A stretch of DNA of 64,000 nucleotides from Klebsiella sp. BIGb0138 (GCF_004342285.1 NZ_SMCV01000001.1:186001-250000), one strand, 5' to 3'. Counted from the stretch's first letter, positions 18,474-28,946 are shown. Numbers and translations: made by a program. The notes: generated by a model not told the origin, from the sequence alone.

Positions 18474-19226
18474 TTATTGCATCAGGAATTTTTCAAGAAA
18501 CTGGCGGGTGCGCGGCTGCTGCGGACTGGCAAACAGCGCTTTTGCCTCGCCCTGCTCGACGATACGGCCCTGATCCATAAAGATCGCACGGTCGGCGACA
18601 TCGCGGGCGAAGCTCATTTCATGGGTCACAATAACCATAGTGCGCTTCTCCTGCGCCAGTTGACGAATGGTGTTCAGCACCTCACCCACCAGCTCCGGGT
18701 CGAGAGCCGATGTCGGCTCATCAAACAGGATCACGTCCGGGCGCATCGCCAGCGCGCGAGCTATCGCCACACGCTGCTGCTGGCCACCGGACAGCCGGCG
18801 CGGATAGCTGTTTTCCTTACCGGTCAGCCCCACTTTCGCCAGCAGCTCCCGGGCGCGGATAATGGATTCGTTTTTATCTTCGCCCTTGACGATAACCGGT
18901 CCCTCAATGATGTTTTCCATCACCGTGCGGTGCGGAAACAAATTGAAGCTCTGGAACACAAAACCCACATGCTGGCGCAGGCGGCGGATCATCCCCTTTT
19001 GCTGGCTGAGGCTGCGGGAGGCATCGATAGTGACATCGCCCACCCGAATAGTGCCGCTTTCCGGCTGTTCGAGCAGATTAATACTGCGCAGCAGCGTCGT
19101 TTTACCGGAACCGCTGGGGCCGATAATCGCCACGACCTCCCCCTCCTGCACGCTAAGGTCGATCCCGTGCAGCACCGTCTGGCCGTGGAATTTTTTCACC
19201 AGCTTTTTGACTTCAATGGCACTCAT
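18474..19226 (-). CDS. tcyN: TcyN (YecC), cystine/diaminopimelate ABC transporter ATPase
   Basis: This 250-aa ABC ATPase has Walker A GPSGSGKTT (36-44), signature LSGGQQQRVAIARAL, Walker B VILFDEPTSALD and a switch His in VTHEMSF. It powers L-cystine import with TcyJ and TcyL. Its start overlaps the tcyL stop by 4 nt, indicating translational coupling. Confidence 0.96.
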   Translation of the reverse strand: MSAIEVKKLVKKFHGQTVLHGIDLSVQEGEVVAIIGPSGSGKTTLLRSINLLEQPESGTIRVGDVTIDASRSLSQQKGMIRRLRQHVGFVFQSFNLFPHRTVMENIIEGPVIVKGEDKNESIIRARELLAKVGLTGKENSYPRRLSGGQQQRVAIARALAMRPDVILFDEPTSALDPELVGEVLNTIRQLAQEKRTMVIVTHEMSFARDVADRAIFMDQGRIVEQGEAKALFASPQQPRTRQFLEKFLMQ

Positions 19227-19891
19227 TTTGGATCACGCTCCTGGCGATTCAGCTGATTTTCAAAATAGTTTTGCAGCGTGGACAGTACCGTCGCCATCAC
19301 CCAGTAAATCAGCGAGGCGGCCAGGTACATGGTGAAGACCTCCAGAGTTCGCGAGGTTATCAGCTGCGCCTGACGGAACAGTTCAGGAACCTGAATCGTG
19401 GCCGCCAGCGAGGTATCTTTCACCAGGCTGATAAAACTGTTGGAGAGCGGCGGTAGCGCCACCCGCGCGGCCTGCGGCAGAATGGCCCGCCGCAGCGTTT
19501 GCCACGGCGTCATGCCGATACTGGCCGCCGCTTCCCATTGCCCTTTGTCAATCGAGGCAATCGCCGCACGCAGCGTTTCCGCCGCGTAGGCCGCGGTATT
19601 AAGCGACAGGCCAATCATCGCCGCCGGGATCGGATCCAGCTCAATGCCAAACTGCGGCAGACCGTAGTAGATCATAAACAGCTGGGCAATCAGCGGCGTA
19701 CCGCGAAAGATAGAGATGTACATTCTCGCCAGCCATTTCACCGGCCAGAGGGGCGACATGCGCATCAACGCGAGGATAAAGCCCAGCACCAGGCCAAAGA
19801 ACATGCCGCCGATGCTCAGCTGTAGCGTAAATACCGCGCCTTTCAGCAAATAAGGCGCGGAATCGATAACCAGTTGGATACTCTCTTGCAT
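19223..19891 (-). CDS. tcyL: TcyL (YecS), cystine ABC transporter permease
   Basis: This 222-aa His/Glu/Gln/Arg-type permease has about 5 helices and the EAA loop region EAAASIGMTPWQTLRRAILPQA, through which it contacts the ATPase. It lies 15 bp downstream of dcyD. Confidence 0.96.
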   Translation of the reverse strand: MQESIQLVIDSAPYLLKGAVFTLQLSIGGMFFGLVLGFILALMRMSPLWPVKWLARMYISIFRGTPLIAQLFMIYYGLPQFGIELDPIPAAMIGLSLNTAAYAAETLRAAIASIDKGQWEAAASIGMTPWQTLRRAILPQAARVALPPLSNSFISLVKDTSLAATIQVPELFRQAQLITSRTLEVFTMYLAASLIYWVMATVLSTLQNYFENQLNRQERDPK

Positions 19892-19906
19892 TCTGTGTGT
19901 TCTGCT

Positions 19907-20893
19907 TTAGATATGAGGATGATAGGCAAACAACGCCGGCGCTCCGCCGGTATGAATGAATAAAATCGGCCCTTCATCCTTAAAGCGCTTCTGCTGAATG
20001 CCGTCAATCAGACCGGCCATCGCCTTCCCGGTATAAACCGGATCCAACAGAATGCCTTCCAGCTGCGCCAGCAGCTTCACGGCTTCCATCCCTTCATCGT
20101 TCGGCGTGCCGTAGCCTGGCGCGAAATAGTCATCCCACAGCTGGATCCCGGCGTTAGCCTGCAGCTCGAGACTGTTCGCCACCGCCTGCTGCAGGGCCAC
20201 CACTTTCGGTAACTGGTCGGCGACCTTGCGTGACACCGTCACACCAATCAGTTCGGTCTGCGGCATCAGCTGCTCCAGGCCTACCGCGAGTCCCGCGTGG
20301 GTCCCGGCGCTGCCGGATGCCACCACCACGGAAGAGAGCGCGACCGCCCCTTCACACTGCTGAGCGATTTCCAGAGCGCTTTCCACATAGCCCAGCGCCC
20401 CAAGGGCGCTGGAGCCGCCCACCGGGATCACATACGGCCGGTAGCCCTGCGCTTCAATGCGGGTTGCCAGCTCTTCCAGCTGGGCATCGGGGTTGCTCAG
20501 CGCATCGCACATCTCGACCTGGGTATTAAACAGATCCAGCAGCAGACGGTTGCCGTTGGTGAGATAGTTTTCGGCGCGGGTGCCAATCGGGTTTTCCAGC
20601 AGCGCGACGCAGTGCAGACCCAGTTTTGCCGCGACGGCGGCCGTTTGCCGGACGTGGTTCGACTGAATGGCGCCGGCGGTGATTAACGTATCCGCCCCTT
20701 CGCGCAGCGCATCTGCCGCGAGGAATTCCAGCTTACGCAGCTTGTTACCGCCCATCGCCAGCGGAGTCACGTCGTCACGTTTGATAAAAATCTCGCGGCC
20801 CAGATGATCGGACAGGCGCGGCAGATATTCGAGCGGCGTCGGCGCGCCAATCAGTTCCAGGCGCGGGAAGCGCGTTAAATTTTGCAGTGACAT
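19907..20893 (-). CDS. dcyD: DcyD, D-cysteine desulfhydrase
   Basis: This 328-aa PLP enzyme of the ACC-deaminase/tryptophan-synthase-beta fold has its PLP lysine in [11 protein letters not shown] (about 51) and the conserved [14 protein letters not shown]. It splits D-cysteine to pyruvate, H2S and ammonia, and it sits in the cystine-uptake operon as in E. coli. A strong terminator precedes it, between tcyJ and dcyD. Confidence 0.95.
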   Translation of the reverse strand: MSLQNLTRFPRLELIGAPTPLEYLPRLSDHLGREIFIKRDDVTPLAMGGNKLRKLEFLAADALREGADTLITAGAIQSNHVRQTAAVAAKLGLHCVALLENPIGTRAENYLTNGNRLLLDLFNTQVEMCDALSNPDAQLEELATRIEAQGYRPYVIPVGGSSALGALGYVESALEIAQQCEGAVALSSVVVASGSAGTHAGLAVGLEQLMPQTELIGVTVSRKVADQLPKVVALQQAVANSLELQANAGIQLWDDYFAPGYGTPNDEGMEAVKLLAQLEGILLDPVYTGKAMAGLIDGIQQKRFKDEGPILFIHTGGAPALFAYHPHI

Positions 20894-20944
20894 GGTACCT
20901 CCTGACTGAGTTCTCTTTATTATGCACGCACTGGCGGACGAAAT

Positions 20945-20975
20945 AAAAAAAGGCGCTATCAGTAGCGCCTTTTTT
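20945..20975 (-). terminator. Terminator inside the tcyJ-dcyD interval
   Basis: The stem GGCGCTA/TAGCGCC with loop TCAG has seven A's on one side and six T's on the other. It lies just past the tcyJ stop and 50 bp before dcyD, so it should reduce dcyD-tcyLN expression relative to the abundant binding protein. Confidence 0.85.
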
Positions 20976-20987
20976 CACCGCCGGTCG

Positions 20988-21788
20988 TTACTTCGTCACG
21001 TCGGCGCCAAACCATTTTTCCGACAGCGCTTTCAGGCTACCGTCTTTCTGCATGTCGGCAATCGCCCCATCGACCGCTTTCAGCAGATCTTCATTGCCTT
21101 TGCGCAGCGCCACGCCAGATTCCTGACGGGAGAACGCTTCGCCGGTCACCGCCAGGGTGTTGCCGGTTTTCTTGACCAGATCCAGCGCCGCCAGGCGGTC
21201 AACCAGAATCGCATCGATACGGCCTACGCGCAGGTCCTGATATTTGGTCGGGTCATCATCATAGGTACGAATATCCACACCCTGGACGTTCTGGCGCAGC
21301 CACTCTTCGTAGTTGGTCCCCAGACCGACACCAACTTTTTTGCCTTTCAGGTCAGCCGCGGTTTTGATCACCCCTTCGTTACCCTTTTTCACCAGCGCCT
21401 GGATACCGGAGACCGTATAGGGGGTCGAGAAGTCATATTTTTGCTTACGCTGGTCGGAAATAGTGACCTGGTTAATCACCACGTCAATACGTTTGGAATC
21501 GAGGGAAGCCAGCATACCGTCCCATTTGGTCGGTTTCAGGTCGGCCTTCACGCCCAGATGTTTTGCCAGTTCATTGGCAAAATCGACTTCAAAACCGGTC
21601 AGCTTACCGTCGTCGCCCTGATAGCTGAACGGCGGATAGGTCCCTTCCAGGCCTACGCGCAGCGTACCGCGATCTTTAATCTGGCCCAGCAGATTTTCTG
21701 CGGCGAAGGTTTTAGCGCTGACGCCCGCCATTAAAACAACGGCCATGGCGCCCATCAGCGCCTGACGACCCAGAAGTGCTAATTTCAT
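20988..21788 (-). CDS. tcyJ: TcyJ (FliY), periplasmic cystine-binding protein
   Basis: This 266-aa family-3 solute-binding protein has a Sec signal peptide (cleavage probably after SAKTFA, about residue 29). Ligand-site residues of the amino-acid-binding fold are present (GTYPPFSY, R-containing SDQRKQKYDFSTPY). It delivers L-cystine to TcyLN. Downstream genes dcyD-tcyL-tcyN follow on the same strand. In E. coli the gene is next to fliZ-fliA. Here its upstream neighbour is amyA, so the flagellar block is missing. Confidence 0.96.
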   Translation of the reverse strand: MKLALLGRQALMGAMAVVLMAGVSAKTFAAENLLGQIKDRGTLRVGLEGTYPPFSYQGDDGKLTGFEVDFANELAKHLGVKADLKPTKWDGMLASLDSKRIDVVINQVTISDQRKQKYDFSTPYTVSGIQALVKKGNEGVIKTAADLKGKKVGVGLGTNYEEWLRQNVQGVDIRTYDDDPTKYQDLRVGRIDAILVDRLAALDLVKKTGNTLAVTGEAFSRQESGVALRKGNEDLLKAVDGAIADMQKDGSLKALSEKWFGADVTK

Positions 21789-21987
21789 AGATACCCCTAA
21801 TAGTGATATTTTCTTGTAGTGTAAGGCGTTTAACCCTGCACACCAACACCGATACGCTACATCTTATGCGAATTTATTATATATGCAGCGGTTCAGGGTA
21901 TAGCAAAAAGGCAGTCAAAATTGGTCGAATTTGCTGGAGATCTCTCATACTGCAAAGGTCAGCTTGATGACGTCTGGAGCACGGAAG

Positions 21988-23475
21988 ATGAAAAACCCCA
22001 CGTTATTGCAGTGCTTTCACTGGTATTACCCCACCGGCGGCGAGTTGTGGCGCGAAGTCGAAGCCCTGGCGCCAAATCTGAATGAGATCGGCATTAATAT
22101 GATTTGGCTGCCTCCCGCTTCGAAAGGGGCTTCCGGCGGTTACTCCGTCGGTTACGACAGCTACGATCTTTTTGACCTCGGCGAGTTCGACCAAAAAGGC
22201 ACTATCGCCACTAAATACGGCGACAAAGCGCAGCTGCTGGCCGCCATCGCCGCCCTGAAACAGCACGATATCGCCGTTCTGCTCGATGTGGTGGTCAACC
22301 ATAAAATGGGCGCGGATGAAAAAGAGGCAATCCGCGTACAGCGCGTCGATGAGCAGGATCGCACGCAAATCGCCGCTGAGGTGATCGAGTGCGAGGCGTG
22401 GACACGCTACACCTTCCCGGCCCGCGCCGGGCAGTATTCGCAGTTCATCTGGGACTACAGGTGCTTCAGCGGCATCGATCATATTGAGAACCCCGACGAG
22501 GACGGCGTTTTTAAGATCGTTAACGACTATACCGGCGAGGGCTGGAACGACCAGGTCGATGACGAAATGGGCAACTTTGATTATCTGATGGGTGAAAACA
22601 TCGATTTTCGTAACCATGCGGTCACCGAGGAGCTGAAGTACTGGGCGCGTTGGGTCATGGAGCAAACCGGCTGTGACGGCTTCCGTCTTGATGCGGTGAA
22701 ACATATCCCCGCCTGGTTTTACAAAGAGTGGATCGAGCACGTCCAGGAAGTGGCGAGCAAACCGCTGTTTATCGTCGCGGAGTACTGGTCGCATGAAGTC
22801 GATAAGCTCCAGCAGTATATCGATCGGGTGGACGGCCAGACGATGCTGTTTGATGCGCCTTTGCAGATGAAATTCCATGAAGCGTCTCGCCAGGGGCGCG
22901 ATTACGATATGAGCCAGATTTTTAGCGGCACACTGGTTGAAGCCGATCCTTTTCATGCCGTCACGCTGGTCACCAACCACGATACCCAGCCGCTGCAGGC
23001 GCTGGAAGCACCGGTGGAGCCGTGGTTTAAACCGCTGGCCTATGCGCTCATTCTGCTGCGCGAGAATGGCGTGCCTTCGGTTTTTTATGCCGATCTTTTC
23101 GGCGCCAGCTACCAGGATACCGGCGGCGATGGCCAGACCTATGCCATTGAGATGCCGGTGATCGAACAGCTGCATGAGCTGATCGATGCTCGCCAACGTT
23201 TTGCCCACGGCGTGCAGACGCTGTGGTTCGACCACCCTAACTGCATTGCCTTTAGCCGCAGCGGCACCGAGGAGGATCCGGGATGCGTGGTGATATTGTC
23301 GAACGGCGATGAGGGCGAGAAAACGCTGGCGCTGGGAGCCAACTATGGCAATAAGCGCTGGAAAGACTTTCTCGGCAATCGCCAGGAGGTGGTGGAAACC
23401 GACGACGAAGGCTGCGGCACTTTTACCTGCAACGGCGGTAGCGTCAGCGTCTGGGTGATTGAAGAGGTGCTGTAG
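21988..23475 (+). CDS. amyA: AmyA, cytoplasmic alpha-amylase
   Basis: This 495-aa GH13 enzyme from ATG 21988 has the E. coli length. The catalytic triad of the barrel is visible: nucleophile Asp in [10 protein letters not shown], acid/base Glu in FIVAEYW and the third Asp in VTNHDTQP. It has no signal peptide, in agreement with cytoplasmic hydrolysis of maltodextrins or glycogen. The reading frame extends 19 codons further upstream without support. GGAG lies about 9 nt before the chosen ATG. Confidence 0.96.
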   Translation: MKNPTLLQCFHWYYPTGGELWREVEALAPNLNEIGINMIWLPPASKGASGGYSVGYDSYDLFDLGEFDQKGTIATKYGDKAQLLAAIAALKQHDIAVLLDVVVNHKMGADEKEAIRVQRVDEQDRTQIAAEVIECEAWTRYTFPARAGQYSQFIWDYRCFSGIDHIENPDEDGVFKIVNDYTGEGWNDQVDDEMGNFDYLMGENIDFRNHAVTEELKYWARWVMEQTGCDGFRLDAVKHIPAWFYKEWIEHVQEVASKPLFIVAEYWSHEVDKLQQYIDRVDGQTMLFDAPLQMKFHEASRQGRDYDMSQIFSGTLVEADPFHAVTLVTNHDTQPLQALEAPVEPWFKPLAYALILLRENGVPSVFYADLFGASYQDTGGDGQTYAIEMPVIEQLHELIDARQRFAHGVQTLWFDHPNCIAFSRSGTEEDPGCVVILSNGDEGEKTLALGANYGNKRWKDFLGNRQEVVETDDEGCGTFTCNGGSVSVWVIEEVL

Positions 23476-23521
23476 AGCTGAGAACATCGCGGGCTGAAGC
23501 TGGTATCAGCCCGCGCGTGCC

Positions 23522-23938
23522 TTAGGGCGCGCTGGTTTCCGCCGCGGCCTTCTTCCACGCCTGTTCGCACTCGGCGGTTAAACGGTCGACGCGGGTCAAA
23601 GTCATACGATCGTAACGCAAGGTATTGCCCGAGCGTTCAACGGGATAGACGTCCAGACCGGAGGTCACGTTGTAGACCTGGTCGTCACGCTGCATTAATT
23701 TCCCCGGCAGGGCGATCACCCGCTGCCACTGGCGACAATCAAACGTATCGCCATTTTTAGTCACCATCAGGCTGGCAATCGCATCCGGGCTCATCATTTC
23801 GCTCTGCGGGCCTTTTGACTGCCAGTATCCCTCTAACCCGGCGGGCGCTGGCGCTTTGACAACCTCGTCGTAATTATCCACCTGGACACATCCAGCCAGA
23901 GTAAACAGCGCGCCAGCAATCACTATCTTTTTCATCAT
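23522..23938 (-). CDS. yedD: YedD lipoprotein
   Basis: This 138-aa protein has a lipoprotein signal ending in the lipobox LAGC (Cys about 17), so it is probably outer-membrane anchored. The conserved core MVTKNGDTFDCRQWQRVIALPGKL matches E. coli YedD. Its function is unknown. It is convergent with amyA. Confidence 0.92.
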   Translation of the reverse strand: MMKKIVIAGALFTLAGCVQVDNYDEVVKAPAPAGLEGYWQSKGPQSEMMSPDAIASLMVTKNGDTFDCRQWQRVIALPGKLMQRDDQVYNVTSGLDVYPVERSGNTLRYDRMTLTRVDRLTAECEQAWKKAAAETSAP

Positions 23939-24418
23939 TCATCCCACAAACCGATAAAAAAGTATTGTGGCATTAAAGCGTTAAGCTCGCCACCCCTCCG
24001 GCAAAGCGATACCGCCCCGATCGCAAACGGCAGCCCGGAAACGCCCCGCGCGACTGTCAGACAAAAGGTACGTCAGCCCCGCCCTGTCGGCCATAAATTA
24101 ATAACGTTAATAAAAGAACGCCGCCGCCAGATCATTATTCGCGCAATCAGCGTAAGGAAATTCCGAAAAAAGCGGGATGATTTAACGCCAACCATATCTA
24201 CGATTGGGAATTTTTGCTTTTAATTCCCTCACATAACTCATTGCCCCCTGTACTTTGAGAATATTCCTGGCAAATTATGAGCCATATTACGGAATAGTTT
24301 AGACTACCTGATGGTTCCCACACTGAACCTGGTTTTATTACCAACTTAAATTAAATGGACTTCATCGCGCTTGTCGGCGAGGGATAAATTATCGTTACGT
24401 GTTGATTGAGGATGGGTC
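23939..24418. promoter_or_regulatory. rcsA upstream region with RcsAB box
   Basis: This 480-bp AT-rich region has no gene. An RcsAB-box-like sequence TGAGAATATTCCTG at 24256-24269 fits the published consensus TaAGaatatTCctA. It would serve rcsA autoactivation. The AT-rich flank suits H-NS silencing, which DsrA RNA relieves in E. coli. Confidence 0.7.
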
Positions 24419-25042
24419 ATGTCAACGATTATCATGGATTTGTGTAGCTATACCCGACTGGGATTAACCGGGTATCTGACAAGCCGAGGAATAAAAAAGC
24501 GCGACATCAGTGAAGTGCATTCAGCGGAAAGCCTGAAAGAAACCTGTGAATTAGTGCGTCCGGCAGTGGTGTTTATCAATGAAGATTGCTTTATTCATCA
24601 TCAGCACAGCAATCAGCTTATCCGGCAAATCATTACCCAACACCCGGGGACGCTATTTGTTATCTTTATGTCGCTGGCGAACGTTCATTTTGATCACTAT
24701 CTGCTGGTGCGTAAGAATTTACTTATTAGCTCTAAGTCGCTTACGCCTAAAGACCTTGATGACATTCTGGGTAATCGTCTGAAATACGATAACTACAACA
24801 CCGCGCGCATAAATATACCGACGCTCTCGTTAAGCCGCACCGAATCAAATATGTTACAAATGTGGATGGCTGGGCACGGCACCTCACAAATATCGATGCA
24901 AATGAACATTAAGGCGAAGACGGTTTCTTCGCATAAAGGAAATATTAAAAAGAAAATCCAGACCCACAATAAACAGGTGATTTATCACATCGTGCGTCTG
25001 GCAGAAAACATTACATCAGGTATTTACGTCAACATGCGCTGA
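24419..25042 (+). CDS. rcsA: RcsA, co-activator of capsule (cps) transcription
   Basis: This 207-aa LuxR-type regulator has a degenerate N-terminal receiver-like part and a C-terminal HTH (about 140-200, [22 protein letters not shown]). It pairs with RcsB at RcsAB boxes to turn on capsule synthesis and is a Lon substrate. The ribosome site GAGGATGGG lies just before the ATG. An RcsAB box upstream indicates autoregulation. Neighbours dsrB, yodD and dsrA are the same as in E. coli. Confidence 0.96.
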   Translation: MSTIIMDLCSYTRLGLTGYLTSRGIKKRDISEVHSAESLKETCELVRPAVVFINEDCFIHHQHSNQLIRQIITQHPGTLFVIFMSLANVHFDHYLLVRKNLLISSKSLTPKDLDDILGNRLKYDNYNTARINIPTLSLSRTESNMLQMWMAGHGTSQISMQMNIKAKTVSSHKGNIKKKIQTHNKQVIYHIVRLAENITSGIYVNMR

Positions 25043-25097
25043 GCGCGGCGCGGCAGGAAAACTGGCGGCAGGCCCGCCAGCGCCGACGCATGATGCG

Positions 25098-25289
<192 letters not shown>

Positions 25290-25472
25290 TTATCTCCTCT
25301 ATTTTTGTGCCAGTGTAGAACAAAACTGACCACTGCGCAGCGCTCTGCCGGGTGACTGGCGCTTTTATAGACCGTCCGGTCCTTGCTGGTTCTCGATCGG
25401 GCTTCAAAGGCGGTGGAATCATTTGCGGCTATACTTAAGCAGGCACGATCGGAGCCAAACGAGGTAGCCATG

Positions 25473-25700
25473 ATGAAAACCGCCAAAGATAGTGGGTATG
25501 CGGGGAGTGGTGGGGTAAATGTCGATGTTGACGCCCTACTGGCGGCGATTAATGAAATCAGCGAGAGTGAAGTTCAGCGTACGCAGGACGATCCGCACCA
25601 CGTGAGCATTGATGGTCGCGATTACCACACCTGGCGTGAGCTAGCGGAGGCTTTTGAACTCGATATTCATGACTTTAGCGTCAGCGAAATCAACCGTTAA
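25473..25700 (+). CDS. yodD: YodD stress-response small protein
   Basis: This 75-aa protein has a C-terminal half (VDVDALLAAINEISESEV, then WRELAEAFELDIHDFSVSE) that matches E. coli YodD, which is induced by peroxide, cadmium and acid. GAGG at 25460-25463 supports ATG 25470 or 25473. I chose the second because it gives the E. coli length. Confidence 0.92.
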   Translation: MKTAKDSGYAGSGGVNVDVDALLAAINEISESEVQRTQDDPHHVSIDGRDYHTWRELAEAFELDIHDFSVSEINR

Positions 25701-25711
25701 CCACAGGTGAA

Positions 25712-25797
25712 AAAAATCCCGACTCGCAGGAGTCGGGATGAAACTTGCTAATGCAAGAAGCACTTGAAAATTCGTTACACCGGGAAATCCGTTGCGT
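25712..25797 (-). ncRNA. dsrA: DsrA small regulatory RNA
   Basis: The minus strand carries a DsrA homologue of about 86 nt. It has a 5' part with ATTTCCCGGTGTAACGAA, the middle GTGCTTCTTGCATTAGCAAG stem-loop and the terminator stem ATCCCGACTC/GAGTCGGGAT followed by six T's. In E. coli DsrA pairs, with Hfq, to rpoS mRNA (opening translation) and hns mRNA (blocking it). It lies between yodD and dgcQ, whereas E. coli has yedP in the interval. The 5' end is placed from the promoter and from alignment with the E. coli RNA from memory. Confidence 0.92.
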
Positions 25798-25802
25798 AGA
25801 AA

Positions 25803-25831
25803 ACATTATCCTCAATTATTTTGCATGACAA
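25803..25831 (-). promoter_or_regulatory. dsrA promoter
   Basis: The minus strand reads TTGTCA (25831-25826), a 17-bp spacer, then TAATGT (25808-25803), 6 nt before the predicted RNA start. This is a near-consensus sigma-70 promoter. Confidence 0.8.
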
Positions 25832-26022
25832 GAGCTATTCATGACGAAAATAATTGAGAAATGACGTTAACATGTTGCCGCACGTCGAAAATGCAGACGG
25901 CAGAAGGGTTTGATGCGCCCGTTGCGTTCGCCGATGACCATTGCCCCGGCATCTTTTTTAAGATAAATCTCATTTCACTATCGGCATCCCTGACCCACCT
26001 CACCAGCGTGGCAGATAAAGCA

Positions 26023-27678
26023 TCACGGCGGGTCTTTAAAGCAGACCCAATTGCGCCCGTTTTGTTTTGCCAGGTACAGACGATGGTCAGCGACAGACTG
26101 CAGGCTTTCAAAGTTAAATTCCGCACAATCATCGCTGCTGCTGACCCCCAGCGAAGCGCTGATACGCAGGCTGGTATCGTTGCAGAGCAATATTTCGCGG
26201 CTGCTAATGCGGATACGGATGCGCTCGGCGATGGCCGCCGCCGCATGCAATGAGGTGTCTGGCATGACGATGCAAAACTCTTCGCCACCGACGCGCCCGG
26301 CGAGATCGGTTTCGCGGAGGATGCTCACGATGGTGCTGGCGACCAGCGACAGGACCCGGTCTCCGGCCTGATGCCCGTGCAGATCGTTGACCTTCTTGAA
26401 GTAGTCAAGATCGAGCTGGATCACCGAGATCGGCCGTTTTGTTCGCTCGCAGGCGCCGGCGGTGGCTATCGCTCGATCAAACAACGCGCCCCGGTTTAAC
26501 AAACGGGTGAGCGCATCGTGCCACGCCTGCCACTCCAGCGACTTTTGCAGCACGCTCATGTTGCGTACCATGCGCAAAATCACCAGCCACGAGATAATCA
26601 GCATCAGGGTAAAGAGCAGCCACATCAGCGTCAACGCGATAGTAATGGTGCCGAAATCGCCGCGTACCCCTTCCTGCAACGTATGGATTCGCAGCAAAAC
26701 TCCATCAAAGTTGTTGAGCTTCTCCCAGCTGATATAGCGCGTGAATAAATGAATCCCGCCCCGGTTATCGTGTAAAAAGGCATAGCTGAGCATCGCCCGC
26801 TCGCGAGGTGACAACAGGGTTAGCACCTGGCCCGGCGATGACGAGGCGATCAGGTTCAGCCTGCTGTCATACAGCTGGTACTCCCCTTCCTGCCCGCCTT
26901 TTATCGCGCTGACGAGAAACGCTTTCATCTCGCGCACCGAGAAATTCATCGCCAGCACGCCGAGCCAGTCGTGCTGAAAGTCGAGCGGAACGGAGGCGGT
27001 CACCACCGGATCGTCACCCTGGGTATCCTCCTCCTGCTGGACGGTTTGCCAGACGCCGCCACGGCCCGGGTTATTCCGCTGCGTCTGGCGGGAAAACCAC
27101 GGGGCGCCAATGGCCTGAGTCGCGTTATTCGGCGGCTGCGTGCTGGTAAAAAAACCGCTGCGTGAGACGTAGAGCATACGCTCGTGGAAACCGCGATTCT
27201 TGTTGGCCAGCAGCAGCAGATACCCCAGTTCGAGAGTCGCCATCAGCTCATTGCCGGTGAGGATATCGTTGCGCGTCAACGTGCTTTGACCGTCGACAAA
27301 GGCATCAGAGACGCCATACACCGGTAATGTACGCCGGTTATGCAATGCCACGGACCAGATCGGCTCATGCCGTTTGCTCATCTACTCCTGCTCTGCCTTG
27401 CGTAATATCGCGAAATCGAGCGGGGTTTCCAGCGCCGACTGCATCCCGTTGCGGAAAAAGACCATCCGGTTGATATTGAACTGCAGCAGACCGTCCATTT
27501 CGTGGGCGACGTTTTGCAGATTGTTGCGCTGATTGGTGACATACGCCCCTTCCAGCACCATCACTTCACGCCATATCAACAGCGTAGAAAAGAATAATAC
27601 CGCGACAAAACAATAGTTAACCACATGTCCCGGGCTAGAAATGCGGCGAAGTTTTCTGACCCACAACGGTTTATCCAT
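26023..27678 (-). pseudogene. dgcQ: dgcQ (yedQ) diguanylate cyclase gene split by an amber codon
   Basis: The gene reads in one frame from ATG 27678 to 26023 except for a TAG at 27384-27382. The N-terminal 98 codons hold the first membrane helix and the start of the periplasmic sensor. The remaining 452 codons, beginning with an ATG directly after the TAG, hold the rest of the sensor, a second membrane helix and the GGDEF domain with an intact GGEEF active site (RVGGEEFC). Alignment with E. coli DgcQ around the stop shows no missing residue, so a single codon was changed. A full protein would make c-di-GMP and influence cellulose synthesis. AGGAG three bases before the internal ATG could allow restart of an anchor-poor product. 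Sequencing error is the main alternative. Confidence 0.85.
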
Positions 27679-27746
27679 TGTTCTCTCGCAGTACTTTCAA
27701 TGACACACGCACCATCAACGCTCCCTGTCAGACACAGCAACAACAA

Positions 27747-27770
27747 AGCGCCCGACTTTTGCCGGGCGCT
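27747..27770 (-). terminator. Terminator after yodC
   Basis: The stem AGCGCCCG/CGGGCGCT with an 8-nt loop is followed on the minus strand by TTGTTGTTG. Confidence 0.7.
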
Positions 27771-27778
27771 ATCGGGGG

Positions 27779-27958
27779 TCAGGAAGCGTTATCTTGCCCT
27801 CCCTCCCCACGGACTAACTCATCCTCACGGAAAGCCTCGTGCTTCACGCTATAGCCGTCATACCAACGACATTCGACCATTCCATTCGCGAAGCCCGTCA
27901 CAACCATGCGCGGCCCTCCGCTCTTTCGCCTCACTTCATCACTGACCAACAATACCAT
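27779..27958 (-). CDS. yodC: YodC, DUF2158 small protein (59 aa)
   Basis: Translation of the minus strand gives a 59-residue protein starting MVLLVSDEVRRKSGGPRM with the invariant MVECRWYDGY. It matches E. coli YodC (60 aa). DUF2158 proteins are small beta-barrel-like proteins of unknown function. It lies between dgcQ and yedI, as in E. coli. Confidence 0.93.
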   Translation of the reverse strand: MVLLVSDEVRRKSGGPRMVVTGFANGMVECRWYDGYSVKHEAFREDELVRGEGGQDNAS

Positions 27959-28034
27959 TTTTTAGTCCGTCATCTGGGAGAATCCGTTTCACCTTAGACG
28001 AAGCTGAGCGATTTTGCATAATCCCCGGCAGATT

Positions 28035-28946
28035 TTACTGCGCCGCTGCGCGAAGCCCGTTAATCGCCTTCACGCAGGCCAGCGCCACGGCGCCGACGAT
28101 AAAGCCAAGGACCAGATTGACGCCCGTCGGCAGCAGCGAAGCGATGATACCGGACTGCTGGCTGGCCAGGTGCTCCACCGCGTGGTGTACCGGCGTAATA
28201 CCGTGTACGATAATTCCGCCGCCAACCAGAAACATCGCCAGCGTACCGACGATGGAAAGCAGTTTCATCAGACGCGGCGCTACCGCTAATAGCCCTTTAC
28301 CAACCCACTGCGCCAGAGCGCTGCTTTTTTCCACCAGCCAGTAACCCATATCATCCAGTTTGACGATAATACCGACCAGGCCATACACACCGATGGTCAC
28401 CAGAATGGCGATACCGGAAAGAATCAGAATCTGATTTAACAACGGAGCATCGGCGACAATGCCAAGGGTAATGGCGACAATTTCGGCGGAGAGAATAAAA
28501 TCGGTACGGATCGCCCCTTTTACTTTATCGCGCTCAAAGGCCAACGGATCCTGCGCCGCAAGAGCCTCCAGACGCTGCTGCCGGGCCTGCGGATCCTCTT
28601 TGTGTTTCCGCGCCTGGACGCTGTGCAGCACTTTTTCAACGCCTTCATAGCACAGGAATGCGCCCCCCAGCATCAGCAATGGCGTAATCGCCCACGGGAT
28701 AAACGCGCTGATTAACAAGGCCAACGGCACCAGAATCACCTTATTGATGAACGACCCTTTCGCCACGCCCCACACCACGGGTAATTCCCGATTCGCACGT
28801 ACGCCCGTCACCTGCTGGGCATTAAGAGAGAGATCGTCCCCCAGCACCCCAGCCGTTTTCTTCGCCGCCAGTTTCCCCATCACGGAGATATCATCCAGTA
28901 AGGTGGCAATATCATCCAACAGCGTTAAAAGACTACTTCCTGCCAA
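28035..28946 (-). CDS. yedI: YedI, DUF808 inner-membrane protein
   Basis: This 303-aa protein has a soluble N-terminal helical part and about 6-7 membrane segments. The start [20 protein letters not shown] is that of E. coli YedI, but here it is encoded with TTG at 28946. AAGGA lies about 10 nt upstream. Its function is unknown. Confidence 0.92.
   Translation of the reverse strand: MAGSSLLTLLDDIATLLDDISVMGKLAAKKTAGVLGDDLSLNAQQVTGVRANRELPVVWGVAKGSFINKVILVPLALLISAFIPWAITPLLMLGGAFLCYEGVEKVLHSVQARKHKEDPQARQQRLEALAAQDPLAFERDKVKGAIRTDFILSAEIVAITLGIVADAPLLNQILILSGIAILVTIGVYGLVGIIVKLDDMGYWLVEKSSALAQWVGKGLLAVAPRLMKLLSIVGTLAMFLVGGGIIVHGITPVHHAVEHLASQQSGIIASLLPTGVNLVLGFIVGAVALACVKAINGLRAAAQ

Noticed and set aside
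20922..21734. 270-codon frame opposite tcyJ
   Set aside because: Antisense shadow of the cystine-binding protein gene, crossing its terminator.
22003..23487. 494-codon open frame on the strand opposite amyA
   Set aside because: It is the complement of a highly conserved amylase gene, has no domain or ribosome site, and is explained by high GC and biased codon use of amyA.
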